Positions 29,304-37,315 are shown, counted from the stretch's first letter. The stretch is DNA of 64,000 nucleotides from Idiomarina piscisalsi (GCF_003987095.1 NZ_PIQA01000003.1:124001-188000), one strand, 5' to 3'. Notes: a model not told the origin generated them from the sequence alone. Translations and numbers: made by a program.

Positions 29304-30018
29304 TGTCGGCCGATTTATCCACAGACGCGAGCATTCCTCGCAAAATATTGATCTCGCTCTCTTCCGGTCGCGCCCGATTATAAAGGCGTCGCAATTTCGT
29401 CATGACCTGCCCCGGATGCTTCGGATTAATAAACCCCGTATTTGTCAGTGTGGCTTCTAAATGATCATAAAAACGTTCTAAATCATCCACTCGCGGGTAC
29501 TCAGGAATGTCGGCTTCGACTTTCTCCTCCGCCTCAAGCCATTGCATGCGCACTTCGTAACAGACTGACTGAACGGCCATTGCTAAGTTCAGTGAACCAT
29601 ATTCCGGGTTGGTCGGAATATGCAGGTGAAAGTGACTTTGCTGCAGCTCTTCGTTTGTTAAACCACTACTTTCACGACCAAATACCAACGCAACTTTATG
29701 CTGAGTGGACTCTTGCAATACTTTCGCAGCCGACTCACGAGGGTCGAGCAACGGCCAGTCTAACGTTCGGTTCCGTGCACTTGTCGCAACCACAAGTCCA
29801 CAATCTGAAATTGCATCGTGCAAGTTATCAACAATAGTCGCGTTAGCCAGAATATCCGTCGCGCCCGCAGCGAGTGCTGATGCATGACTGTCCGGCTCCT
29901 GCACAGGATCAACCAAGGCTAAGTCGGAGAGCCCCATGGTTTTCATAGCACGGGCGACTGACCCGATATTCCCGGTATGAGAGGTGTTCACCAACACAAT
30001 GCGTATATTGTCGAGCAT
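29296..30018 (-). CDS. trmJ: tRNA (Cm32/Um32) 2'-O-methyltransferase TrmJ
   Basis: 240 residues, SPOUT fold. Opening [20 protein letters not shown], then [16 protein letters not shown] and [22 protein letters not shown], which form the knotted SAM site. It methylates the ribose of residue 32 in tRNA anticodon loops. It precedes iscR in the order trmJ-iscR-iscS, as in E. coli, and diverges from suhB, also as in E. coli. Confidence 0.96.
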   Translation of the reverse strand: MLDNIRIVLVNTSHTGNIGSVARAMKTMGLSDLALVDPVQEPDSHASALAAGATDILANATIVDNLHDAISDCGLVVATSARNRTLDWPLLDPRESAAKVLQESTQHKVALVFGRESSGLTNEELQQSHFHLHIPTNPEYGSLNLAMAVQSVCYEVRMQWLEAEEKVEADIPEYPRVDDLERFYDHLEATLTNTGFINPKHPGQVMTKLRRLYNRARPEESEINILRGMLASVDKSADNT

Positions 30019-30079
30019 GAGTATTTCCTTTGCTTTGCGCGTTAACTTCTCGGCTTATTCTGCGAGGTTGTCGAAAAGT

Positions 30080-30108
30080 TTGGCATGATACCCCAACACT
30101 GGTATGAT
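30080..30108 (+). promoter_or_regulatory. Predicted sigma-70 promoter of suhB
   Basis: TTGGCA (-35) and TATGAT (-10) with a 17-base spacer, 41 bases before the suhB ATG. The region is flanked by the divergent trmJ. Confidence 0.65.
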
Positions 30109-30149
30109 CCGCGACCGAAAATTGTTCTTTTACAGCACAGGTAATTGGT

Positions 30150-30926
30150 ATGCATCCGATGTTAAATATTGCGGTGCGCGCAGCGCGTGCGGCCGGCAAA
30201 ATTTTAGTTAAAAATTTCGATCAGGGACACCCCGTAGAAGCTGAATCAAAAGGCTTAAACGACTGGGTCACCGACATGGATAAAGCCGCTGAACAGGCTA
30301 TTATCAATACAATTAAGAAGTCTTACCCCGATCACGGTATTATTGCAGAGGAAAGCGGTACTCAGGCTGGTAAAGAAAACGACTTCCAGTGGGTAATTGA
30401 CCCGCTAGACGGCACGACCAATTACATGCGCGGTATTCCCCACTTTTGTATTTCTATTGCTTTACTTCACAAGGGCTCTGTTCAGCAGGCCGTTGTGTAT
30501 GACCCTATGCGCGAAGAACTCTTCACTGCATCACGTGGCGCGGGCGCTCAGCTGAATGGTCGCCGTTTACGCATATCACCTAAAGTTGAATTGAAAGGTG
30601 CCATTTTATCAACGGGCTTCCCGTTCAAAATGAAGAGCCGATTACCTGAGTACCTGGAAATGTTCAGCAAGTTGTTCGAGCACTGTGCAGATGTGCGCAG
30701 AGCAGGTGCAGCAGCACTAGACTTGGCCTACGTTGCAGCCGGACGCCACGACGCATTCTGGGAAATGGGCTTAAAGCCCTGGGATATACTCGCCGGCGAA
30801 TTACTGGTTCGCGAAGCTGGAGGCATTGTCAGTGACTTCCAGGGCGGCCATAACTATGTACAGTCAGGCAACATTGCCGCAGGTGCACCAAAAGCCCTCA
30901 AGCAAATGCTCGCACAAATTCGCTAA
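30150..30926 (+). CDS. suhB: Inositol-1-monophosphatase / Nus factor SuhB
   Basis: 258 residues (E. coli 267). Metal-site motifs GIIAEESG, WVIDPLDGTTNYMRGIPHF and KPWDILAGELLVREAGG are intact. SuhB hydrolyses inositol phosphates in vitro and, in E. coli, works with Nus factors in rRNA antitermination. It is a single-gene unit with its own promoter and a strong terminator. Confidence 0.96.
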   Translation: MHPMLNIAVRAARAAGKILVKNFDQGHPVEAESKGLNDWVTDMDKAAEQAIINTIKKSYPDHGIIAEESGTQAGKENDFQWVIDPLDGTTNYMRGIPHFCISIALLHKGSVQQAVVYDPMREELFTASRGAGAQLNGRRLRISPKVELKGAILSTGFPFKMKSRLPEYLEMFSKLFEHCADVRRAGAAALDLAYVAAGRHDAFWEMGLKPWDILAGELLVREAGGIVSDFQGGHNYVQSGNIAAGAPKALKQMLAQIR

Positions 30927-30931
30927 AGCAA

Positions 30932-30969
30932 AAACGCCGCTTGAAATGAATCACGCGGCGTTTCTTTTT
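30932..30969. terminator. Terminator after suhB
   Basis: A 9-bp stem, AAACGCCGC / GCGGCGTTT, with a 14-base loop is followed by TCTTTTT. It overlaps the stop codon region of the convergent small gene at 30968, so it probably serves both. Confidence 0.85.
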
Positions 30970-31138
30970 AAAGTTCGATTTCTTCTAAGTCGAGGTCTAA
31001 CGAGTAGTCCATTTCGGCAAGCTCTTCCCGCAGCCGATACTTTTCTTTTAGTTGTTCTATTTCGCGCCATTTACGTTTTGCAGCGCGACCCTTGCCAGAC
31101 TTGTCATTTACCTTTTGCAGTTCTTCTGAATGATCCAT
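30968..31138 (-). CDS. Small DUF3545-family protein
   Basis: 56 residues from an ATG preceded by AGGAGG. The sequence has the basic KRKWREIEQLKEKYRL helix followed by an acidic end (DYSLDLDLEEIEL), the pattern I associate with DUF3545, a short gammaproteobacterial family of unknown function. Predicted cytoplasmic and helical. It is convergent with suhB and shares its terminator. Family call is from memory of the motif and needs an HMM check. Confidence 0.75.
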   Translation of the reverse strand: MDHSEELQKVNDKSGKGRAAKRKWREIEQLKEKYRLREELAEMDYSLDLDLEEIEL

Positions 31139-31303
31139 GGTAAGACCTCCTGCTTTTTATACGACTTTATTCTTATGTTTTTTGCGATGGTGTTAGCGCA
31201 CTTGTTAACAAAAACACCACAACTCATAAGTACCACACACTTTGATACTTTAAAAGCCTTTTGTTGCAGTTTTGTTAATTAAAAATGGCAAAGCTGTGAA
31301 GAA

Positions 31304-31741
31304 TTAGGTGATCAACTCAACTTGGGGATAATGCGTTTTGAAAAATTCGCGGACAGAACCTAGCTGCTGAATGGGGAATAGATGGTCACTCGAGACTTGA
31401 TAATTAAAAGGGAACTGTAAAATAGCGTATTCTTCGTCGTACTCGCTCACCGCTACGCGTTTCAGTTTTTTATTGGGGACTTGTTCCAACCCAACACGTA
31501 ACTTGTCACCATTAACATCCAACAACGCCATGATATTTTTAACTTTGTTCTGCTCTCGATCTCCGGGGCTAATGAGCGACGCAGAGGCAACGATTACGGC
31601 TACGAACAAAACTGCAAATCCCTGGCCGATAAAGTGCAAGACCATAAAGTAACTAAGGTAAATGGTTAATAACCAAAGCCAGGCAGGAATGCCTTTGATT
31701 TTCCGGGTCAGCCTCGCCCTAAGGGGTTGTTCTTTATACAT
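31304..31741 (-). CDS. Hypothetical inner-membrane protein
   Basis: 145 residues, family not recognised. A basic N-terminus (RARLTRKIKG) leads to two membrane helices (about residues 18-34 and 38-58: LWLLTIYLSYFMVLHF and GFAVLFVAVIVASASLI). The remaining roughly 85 residues form a soluble domain ending FKTHYPQVELIT. It starts four bases after the NERD gene stop, so the two are one operon; a shared role at the membrane is an inference. Confidence 0.7.
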   Translation of the reverse strand: MYKEQPLRARLTRKIKGIPAWLWLLTIYLSYFMVLHFIGQGFAVLFVAVIVASASLISPGDREQNKVKNIMALLDVNGDKLRVGLEQVPNKKLKRVAVSEYDEEYAILQFPFNYQVSSDHLFPIQQLGSVREFFKTHYPQVELIT

Positions 31742-31744
31742 CCT

Positions 31745-32452
31745 TCAGCTCGTCATTTGCTTAAGTTCTATTAATTGTTGGACGACTTTCTCAACATTTG
31801 ACGGTGCCCGTTTGGGCTGATAGTTCAAAATATACTCAACCAGCCCTTTACGTTCAAGAACGGGCACGCTGGGTGGTGAAGACAATTTAACTCGTGCGCT
31901 GCGGTGCGAGAAAAACACAACGCCGTCTATCCAGGTTGATGCTCGGTTTTTCTTCAAGTGCTCAGCTAAAACATGAACCTGTTTTTTTAGCTGTTTTATT
32001 GGATTGCGAACTTTAGCGGTATAACGGCCACCTTTGCGCCCTACTTTATGAGCTATCCAATTAGGAGACTGCTCATCTCCCGTTACTTTTGAGTTGTTGT
32101 TTTTCACTTCCACAACAAACACACCGTTAGGACCCACAACAATCAAATCCAGCTCAGTAAAGCCGCGTTTTGCTCGCGAGTTGGGTACATCAACTTGGTT
32201 AAACAAAACATAGCTATCAGGGAGCTTCTCTAAAAGCTTCAGTGTTTTTAGTTCGCCCTTGGCACCTGAGCGCTTAGTGGATGCCGCCCCAATAACACTG
32301 AATAAGTAGGCTAGCCCAACAATCCACCAGAAATTTGGCAAGTTATACATTAAAAAACCCGCAATAGGCGCGCCAATAATAGCGACCCATACGCGGGCTT
32401 TATTCACTTCCTGAGAAAGACGATTTTTAGTTATGTACTGCGTGTCGGCCAT
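31745..32452 (-). CDS. NERD-domain (nuclease-related) membrane protein
   Basis: 235 residues. Two short hydrophobic helices near residues 22-57 (VWVAIIGAPIAGFLMY and WWIVGLAYLFSVIGAA) are followed by a NERD domain: GAKGELKTLKLLEKLPDSY, FTELDLIVVGPNGVFVVEVK. The Asp and the Glu-Val-Lys correspond to the PD-(D/E)xK nuclease core. The domain occurs in proteins linked to DNA processing and mobile regions, but no activity is proven for this one. It is the first gene of a two-gene operon. Confidence 0.85.
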   Translation of the reverse strand: MADTQYITKNRLSQEVNKARVWVAIIGAPIAGFLMYNLPNFWWIVGLAYLFSVIGAASTKRSGAKGELKTLKLLEKLPDSYVLFNQVDVPNSRAKRGFTELDLIVVGPNGVFVVEVKNNNSKVTGDEQSPNWIAHKVGRKGGRYTAKVRNPIKQLKKQVHVLAEHLKKNRASTWIDGVVFFSHRSARVKLSSPPSVPVLERKGLVEYILNYQPKRAPSNVEKVVQQLIELKQMTS

Positions 32453-32505
32453 GACAATTTGACTGCTTTTCCTTGCTAATGATGGCTCTATTAAACCACC
32501 AAAGG

Positions 32506-32525
32506 AGTCAGTCGTCAGCTTTAAT
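32506..32525. repeat. Direct repeat, left copy, flanking the RhuM pseudogene
   Basis: The 20-mer AGTCAGTCGTCAGCTTTAAT is identical to positions 33372-33391. Similarity extends about 15 bases further left (TAAACCACCAAAGG here, TAAAACCATCAAAGC in the other copy). The copies are 866 bases apart and bracket the RhuM pseudogene. Confidence 0.85.
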
Positions 32526-32530
32526 TCTTA

Positions 32531-33270
32531 CTATCCGCTGGCTATGTTGGGGTAAAACAACTCATCTGCAAAACCTTGTTCTATCGTCGTTAATGCCGAG
32601 GAAAGCCCATTACCACGGACCTGTCCGAATAGTTCAGTAGCTTCCCCTTTAGCGATAAGTGTTTTTTGAGTTGTTGTATAGCATTTATTGCATTTTCAGG
32701 GTCTAACACCTGCATGCCATTTTGCCTAGCACCAACTTCTGCTAACACTTGTTCATCATAGCCTTGTACCAGTGACCAGGAACGAGCGTAGTCACTGATA
32801 ACCTGCGCAACGGCTTCACCTTCCTCAGATACTAAACCTTGATTGCTAAGAGTACGACTGAGTAGATTCAGGGCTTGCTCAAATTCAATGCCTCGTTCTT
32901 TTAGTCGCAATTCATTTAAAGTATAGCCCCGCACTAAATGCTCCTGAAGTATACGAGTAGCCCACTTCCGGAACTGCACTCCTCGTGCAGACTTAACCCG
33001 ATAACCAACAGATATGATAACGTCTAGATTATAAAAGTTTGTAGGCTTTGTAGAAAAATCGGAATTTCCGAATTTTCTTATCGATTCATTTTCTTCAAGC
33101 TCCCCGTCTTTGAATACGTTCTTTATGTGCTCGTTTATCGTCGATTTTGCTTTATCAAACAACTCAGCCATCTGCTCTTGGGAAAGCCAGACAGTTTCTT
33201 TGTCTAAGGCCACTTCCAATTGCGCTTGCCCATCCTGGCTTTCAAATATCTGAACTTGCGTATTTTTCAT
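32531..33270 (-). pseudogene. RhuM-family protein, frameshifted and 3'-truncated
   Basis: The first about 205 codons read as a RhuM/virulence-associated family protein (VWLSQEQMAELFDKAKSTIN, ISVGYRVKSARGVQFRKWAT, ILQEHLVRGYTLNE). At about 32655 the open frame changes to an unrelated tail (LKGKLLNYSDRS) and stops at 32590. The next frame continues the family sequence: GEATELFGQVRGNGLSSALT, then TIEQGFADELFYPN, and stops at 32531. A one-base deletion in a Leu codon explains this. The Fic-like C-terminal domain of full RhuM (total about 330-345 residues) is missing. Function is probably lost. A sequencing error could explain the frameshift but not the missing end. Confidence 0.8.
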
Positions 33271-33371
33271 GTTTTACCCCTCATCCCTGAGTATCCTGCT
33301 CTCAAATAAATGCTCTAGCATAGTCAGGATTTCTGGTTTTAGCCATACTGGTTTTATAAAACCATCAAAGC

Positions 33372-33391
33372 AGTCAGTCGTCAGCTTTAAT
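33372..33391. repeat. Direct repeat, right copy, flanking the RhuM pseudogene
   Basis: Identical 20-mer to 32506-32525. This copy ends three bases before the stop codon of the small gene that begins at 33694 on the minus strand. Confidence 0.85.
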
Positions 33392-33394
33392 CCA

Positions 33395-33694
33395 TTACTG
33401 CTTTTGCCTTATCGCCTCAATCAGTTCGTTTTTACTCATTTGACTGCGGTTATTAATATTGAGCTGTTGCGCCCTATTATATAACTCACCTTTGGTGCGC
33501 TCTTCCAGCTGGGTACTGGGGTTACCGGTACCCTGAGTGGTGGTGTTATCGGTAACCCCTTCCTCTCGCCGCTGCTTGTTCACAGTACGACTGGCTATTT
33601 CCTTGGCTTCGTCTTCACTCTTCCCGTCATCCAGTTGCGACTGCTTAATATGCTGATACATTCGCTCGTCTTTACCACGCCAAACGTCTGGCAT
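33395..33694 (-). CDS. Small protein with C-terminal Rho-N-like (SAP-like) domain
   Basis: 99 residues from the ATG at 33694, which has AAGGAGG five bases upstream. The N-terminal half (MPDVWRGKDERMYQHIKQSQ, then KSEDEAKEIASRTVNKQRR) resembles ChaB/plasmid-stabilisation-type small proteins. The C-terminal 35 residues (ELYNRAQQLNINNRSQMSKN) resemble the Rho termination factor N-terminal domain, a small nucleic-acid-binding fold. A Thr/Gly/Asn-rich linker joins them. Cellular role unknown. It follows the DCC-family gene by ten bases. Confidence 0.75.
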   Translation of the reverse strand: MPDVWRGKDERMYQHIKQSQLDDGKSEDEAKEIASRTVNKQRREEGVTDNTTTQGTGNPSTQLEERTKGELYNRAQQLNINNRSQMSKNELIEAIRQKQ

Positions 33695-33704
33695 AATAAC
33701 CTCC

Positions 33705-34103
33705 TTAATCAATTGAACACTGCGCGCAGCGCTCTTTACCTGTCAGTAATTTGGAAATACGGTTGCGGTTACGTGCGAAAAATAAATAGGCTTTATCCGC
33801 AAACCAGCTAATAACCGGCCAGCGCAGAGGGGCAATCATCCAGCCTTTACCTACTAACGACCAAGCCGCGTGGGTAACATCTAAGCCATAGATCATTTCA
33901 CCGGAGCTGACTTGCCCGTGTAAATACTGGTTAGCCTTAGCAACATTAACTTGAGGGTACCGTTGGTTAAAGTCCGGTTCATTTATATTTTCGAACGTTA
34001 TTTGTCGTTTCTCATCAAGCTTTCTTAAATGTCTCATTTCCTTAACGCACAATGGGCATCCACCATCAAAGAAAATAATAAGTTTCGAACTGTGCTCTGA
34101 CAT
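33705..34103 (-). CDS. DCC-family thiol-disulfide oxidoreductase-like protein (DUF393)
   Basis: 132 residues from the ATG at 34103 (AAGGTGG upstream). The family signature FFDGGCPLCVKEM is at residues 11-23, with cysteines 16 and 19. Downstream are RKLDEKRQITFENI and GLDVTHAAWSLVGKGWMIAPL, typical of DUF393. Such proteins are predicted thioredoxin-fold oxidoreductases. It is co-oriented with the gene at 33694. Confidence 0.85.
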   Translation of the reverse strand: MSEHSSKLIIFFDGGCPLCVKEMRHLRKLDEKRQITFENINEPDFNQRYPQVNVAKANQYLHGQVSSGEMIYGLDVTHAAWSLVGKGWMIAPLRWPVISWFADKAYLFFARNRNRISKLLTGKERCAQCSID

Positions 34104-34296
34104 TAGGACCACCTTTTGCAAACTTCGCTTTCTTATACGCCGTTTTCGAGAATTTGACTCATAACGTCATGCGAAAATCGGTTTGCTTAGCTCATAATAC
34201 GACATCGCCACGCTGAAAACTGTAGCAACCGATGCTAGTCTCTTTATGACACCTGGCGCAAACGCGCTGCAACTCAACCCAAAATAAGAGGCAAGG

Positions 34297-35172
34297 ATGC
34301 CAACACTCTCTAAAATTCGTTTCATTTACTTAGCGGCACTTTTTATCGCTGCCTTTTGTACCTTCCCCGCAGCCGCGTTGCAGACAGCAACGCAAACCCA
34401 ACTGGCAAAAGTTTATGAAGACAACACGAGCATTCCCGTTAGCGACTACTTGGTCAGCGAAAAGTATGACGGTATACGAGCCATTTGGACGGGTTCCGAA
34501 CTACTGACTCGGCAAGGGAACCCAATATCTGCTCCTGACTGGTTTACTGCACCACTACCTGACGTCTGGCTTGATGGTGAGCTATGGACAAAGCGTCAGA
34601 ACTTTGAGGACTTGAGCTCTATTGTCAGAACGCAAATACCAGAAGAAGAACGTTGGCGCGAAGTCCAATATATGGTGTTTGATATGCCTGACGCTCAGCT
34701 GCCTTTCGAAGAACGATACAAAAACTATTCGAACTTAATTACGCAAATAAACACTGAACATATTAAAGCGGTTAAGCAGCAACGGTTTCATTCCAACCAT
34801 GAGTTAAGCAAACACCTGCAAGCTATGGTTGAGAATGGGGCAGAAGGCCTGATGCTGCACTTAGCAACAGCGCATCATCAGTCGGGCAGGAGCGACGCTT
34901 TATTGAAGTTAAAACCCTATTTCGACGATGAGGCCAAAGTTATCGCGCATTTACCCGGCAAAGGCAAATACACCGACATGCTCGGTGCGCTGCGTGTGCG
35001 CAACCAACAAGGCATTGAATTTTCTATTGGCACCGGATTCACCGACGCCGAACGCGCTAACCCGCCACCTGTCGGCAGTATCATTACCTACAAGTACCAC
35101 GGCTACACCAATAATGGCGTGCCACGCTTTGCCAGCTTTTTACGAATTAGGAAAGGCGTGGAAGGTGAATAA
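34297..35172 (+). CDS. Periplasmic ATP-dependent DNA ligase (LigE type)
   Basis: 291 residues with an N-terminal signal peptide (IRFIYLAALFIAAFCTFPAAA). Minimal ligase: nucleotidyl lysine K56 in SEKYDGIRAIW, motif III-like LDGELWTK, motif IV EGLMLH, motif V LLKLKPY, then a C-terminal OB domain. The lack of extra DNA-binding domains and the signal peptide fit the Lig E group of proteobacteria, which seals nicks and is thought to act outside the cytoplasm, perhaps on incoming or extracellular DNA. An AAGAGGCAAGG ribosome site precedes the ATG. Confidence 0.88.
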   Translation: MPTLSKIRFIYLAALFIAAFCTFPAAALQTATQTQLAKVYEDNTSIPVSDYLVSEKYDGIRAIWTGSELLTRQGNPISAPDWFTAPLPDVWLDGELWTKRQNFEDLSSIVRTQIPEEERWREVQYMVFDMPDAQLPFEERYKNYSNLITQINTEHIKAVKQQRFHSNHELSKHLQAMVENGAEGLMLHLATAHHQSGRSDALLKLKPYFDDEAKVIAHLPGKGKYTDMLGALRVRNQQGIEFSIGTGFTDAERANPPPVGSIITYKYHGYTNNGVPRFASFLRIRKGVEGE

Positions 35173-35254
35173 GCTTTTAGAAAAGATGAGTATGAACAAA
35201 ATACAAAGAAACCACCAATTGACAATGTTGCGCAACACGATACACTGATATCTC

Positions 35255-35533
35255 ATGATCAAAACATTTAGACACAAAGGACTGAAGCTCTACTTTGAAA
35301 CTGGAAGTACTCGCGGAATTCAAGCAAATCATGCTGCGAGGTTACGTATGCAGTTAGCCGCATTAAATACTGCTATGAAAGTTTCAGATCTCGATATCCC
35401 GGGATACAGGCTTCATCCGTTAAAAGGTGTTCGAAAAGATATTTGGTCGATAGCGGTGAGTGGCAATTGGCGTTTAACCTTCGAGTTTCGTGATGGTCAC
35501 GTATATCTGCTTAACTACGAGGATTATCACTAA
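35255..35533 (+). CDS. higB: HigB-type mRNA interferase toxin
   Basis: 92 residues, RelE/HigB fold: IKTFRHKGLKLYFETGSTRG, the family LHPLKGVRKDIWSIAVSGNW and the end TFEFRDGHVYLLNYEDYH. Such toxins cut mRNA on the ribosome. Toxin-first order is typical of higBA. Its stop overlaps the antitoxin ATG by one base. Confidence 0.93.
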   Translation: MIKTFRHKGLKLYFETGSTRGIQANHAARLRMQLAALNTAMKVSDLDIPGYRLHPLKGVRKDIWSIAVSGNWRLTFEFRDGHVYLLNYEDYH

Positions 35534-35829
35534 TGTCTATTATGCATAACCCTGTCCATCCTGGTGAATTTATTCTAGTAACCTATATGCAGCCTTTTGG
35601 CTTGAGCTGTCGGTATTTAGCGGCAAAACTTAATGTTTCCCCTTCCACTTTAAACAGAGTTTTGAAGTGCCAAAGTGGCATAAGCCCTGAAATGGCGTTA
35701 CGTTTATCAAAAGCTTTGGGCAGAAGCCCGGAGAGTTGGCTAGCTATGCAGGATGCATACGACTTATGGCATGCTGGAAAAAACTTAAGTTTAGATAAGG
35801 TTCAGAAGCTTGATCTTACCGTTGCATAG
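35533..35829 (+). CDS. higA: HigA-type antitoxin
   Basis: 98 residues with an XRE helix-turn-helix: NPVHPGEFILVTYMQPFGLS, LAAKLNVSPSTLNRVLKCQS, ISPEMALRLSKALGRSPESW. It binds HigB and would repress the operon. The reading frame is intact, so the pair looks functional. Confidence 0.94.
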   Translation: MSIMHNPVHPGEFILVTYMQPFGLSCRYLAAKLNVSPSTLNRVLKCQSGISPEMALRLSKALGRSPESWLAMQDAYDLWHAGKNLSLDKVQKLDLTVA

Positions 35830-35867
35830 CAAAATCGTTTTCCAAAAAGCCCTAAGCGAGGCATACA

Positions 35868-36214
35868 ATGAACTCAACCAAAATTAATTACATTGAACTA
35901 CCAGCGCGGAGCCTTGAAGCTACCAAGCGCTTTTTCAACAGGCCTTTGGCTGGGAGTTTGTTGACTATGGTCCGGAATACGCGGCGATTCAGAATGCAGG
36001 GCTCGATGGTGGGTTTTACCAATCTGATTTAGTTGCCCAAACATCCACTGGCAGCGCTCTGGTAGTCTTGTATAGCAAAGATCTTGAGCAAAGCCTGAAA
36101 AGCGTTGAGGACGCGGGTGGTAAAATCATTAAGCCTATATTTGATTTTCCCGGTGGTCGACGCTTTCAATTTAATTGCCCTAGCGGCAACGAATACGCAG
36201 TATGGTCAGAATAA
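35868..36214 (+). pseudogene. VOC-family (glyoxalase-like) protein, frameshifted
   Basis: Starting at the ATG at 35868 the frame gives KINYIELPARSLEATKRFFN and then loses meaning. In the next frame, from about 35940, it continues as AFGWEFVDYGPEYAAIQNAG, then QTSTGSALVVLYSKDLEQSL, ending GRRFQFNCPSGNEYAVWSE at a stop at 36214. One missing base near 35938 (Asn-Gln boundary) would restore a normal VOC-family protein of about 115 residues. Recent damage or an error in the sequence are both possible. Confidence 0.85.
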
Positions 36215-36238
36215 TCAAAATAAAATAAGGAAGAAGGC

Positions 36239-36454
36239 ATGTCTAAGTTTACGGAATACAAAGTCATTCATATAGCCGAAGGTGGCTGCGGCACTCTGCT
36301 ACTGGGTTCTAGTGGTCTGCCGTTAAAGAAAATTGAGTCTACTTTGAACCAGGAAGCAGCCGACGGCTGGCAACTAGTGTTTCAGGTACTTGAGCAAAAG
36401 CGCTTTTGGCTGTTCTGGACACGTGAAGCGGCAATTTTAACTCTGGGCCGATAA
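36239..36454 (+). CDS. DUF4177-family small protein
   Basis: 71 residues. YKVIHI at the start and LNQEAADGWQLVFQVLEQKR in the second half match the DUF4177 pattern of short proteins. No catalytic residues are visible. A GGAAGAAGGC site precedes the ATG. It is nine bases ahead of the YidD-like gene and probably shares its transcript. Confidence 0.75.
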   Translation: MSKFTEYKVIHIAEGGCGTLLLGSSGLPLKKIESTLNQEAADGWQLVFQVLEQKRFWLFWTREAAILTLGR

Positions 36455-36462
36455 AACCGACC

Positions 36463-36687
36463 ATGGTAAAGCGGCTCATTTTAGCGTCAATTCGTTGGTA
36501 TCAGCGTCGTGGCGGTTCGCGCCACTTCTTTAATACCGAATGCAATTTTGAGCCGTCCTGTTCGCACTATACTTATCAGGCCATTAGCCAACACGGTACC
36601 TGGCGCGGTATAAAGCTTGGTGTCGCGCGCATGAAGCGTTGTAACGACCCTGACTGCGTTCATAAAAAACATGATCCAGTTCCTTAA
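36463..36687 (+). CDS. YidD-like protein (membrane insertion efficiency factor family), unusual context
   Basis: 74 residues. RLILASIRWYQRRGG at the N-terminus forms an amphipathic helix; then CNFEPSCSHYTYQAISQHGT, matching the CRFxPSCSxY signature of YidD. The end differs from standard YidD: RCNDPDCVHKKHDPVP instead of the usual RCHPxxxGGYDPVP. Normal yidD lies between rnpA and yidC; this gene stands alone with DUF4177 and TM2 genes, so it may be a second copy with an altered job. Confidence 0.8.
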   Translation: MVKRLILASIRWYQRRGGSRHFFNTECNFEPSCSHYTYQAISQHGTWRGIKLGVARMKRCNDPDCVHKKHDPVP

Positions 36688-36701
36688 ATGAGGTAGCCCT
36701 T

Positions 36702-37097
36702 ATGTCTTACGGAATGTCTTCTGAACAGTTGCGCGATGAAGAAGAAGCTCTGCGTAACCAAATACGCGAGCTGACACCTGAACAGCGAAAAGAATACTAC
36801 CGCCTTGAAGGTCAGAAAATTAAAGACCCTGACACTTACGCGGTACTGAACTGGTTCATTATGGCCGGTTTACATCACTTTTATTTAGGCAACGCGCAGC
36901 GCGGGGTTATTAATCTGTGTGTCATGCTGGTTGGTCTGGTTTTCTTACCTTTCTTACCTATCGTCGGGGTTATTATTCTTGTCGGCATTGTCATTATTGA
37001 GCTGCCGCAATTGTTTAAGTCACAACAAATTGTTCATGCTTACAACAATAACGTTATGCGCGAGCTCATTCATAAAGTTAAGTCAGATAACGCCTGA
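36702..37097 (+). CDS. TM2-domain membrane protein
   Basis: 131 residues. A charged N-terminal helix (SEQLRDEEEALRNQIRELTP) precedes a TM2 domain with two membrane helices joined by a short turn (AVLNWFIMAGLHHFYLGNAQ, then RGVINLCVMLVGLVFLPFLP). The GLHHFYLG segment is the domain signature. Function of the family is unknown. Third gene of the DUF4177-YidD-TM2 set, 14 bases after the second. Confidence 0.85.
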   Translation: MSYGMSSEQLRDEEEALRNQIRELTPEQRKEYYRLEGQKIKDPDTYAVLNWFIMAGLHHFYLGNAQRGVINLCVMLVGLVFLPFLPIVGVIILVGIVIIELPQLFKSQQIVHAYNNNVMRELIHKVKSDNA

Positions 37098-37306
37098 ACG
37101 GCTCTTCATAAGAAAACGCGCCAATGTCGTGGTAGTTCACGTGCTTAATGGCGGTAAGCGCTTGGTCACAAAGTGGCGCCGTAACCTAGCGGGTAGTCAA
37201 AGTGCGTGCGCTGACGAAAGCCACTTCGGAAGTCGACAACTTCCTGCGACAAATTCAGATAAGTACTCTCACCAAGCAGCTGTGTCGCCTTTGTAGCGAA
37301 CTTCAC
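37078..37306 (-). pseudogene. Possible decayed gene downstream of the HipB-like regulator
   Basis: Eight bases after the regulator's stop a GTG opens a 46-codon frame (KFATKATQLLGESTYLNLSQ onward to FDYPLGYGATL) that stops at 37166. Another frame on the same strand continues with CDQALTAIKHVNYHDIGAFS and YEEPFRRYLT to a stop at 37078. The two read like one protein split by a single frameshift. Family not recognised; it does not look like HipA. It overlaps the 3' end of the convergent TM2 gene. Low confidence. Confidence 0.3.
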
Positions 37307-37315
37307 TGGTATTAA

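Noticed and set aside
37078-37306. HipA toxin remnant after the HipB-like regulator
   Set aside because: The fragment residues do not resemble HipA N-terminal or kinase motifs.
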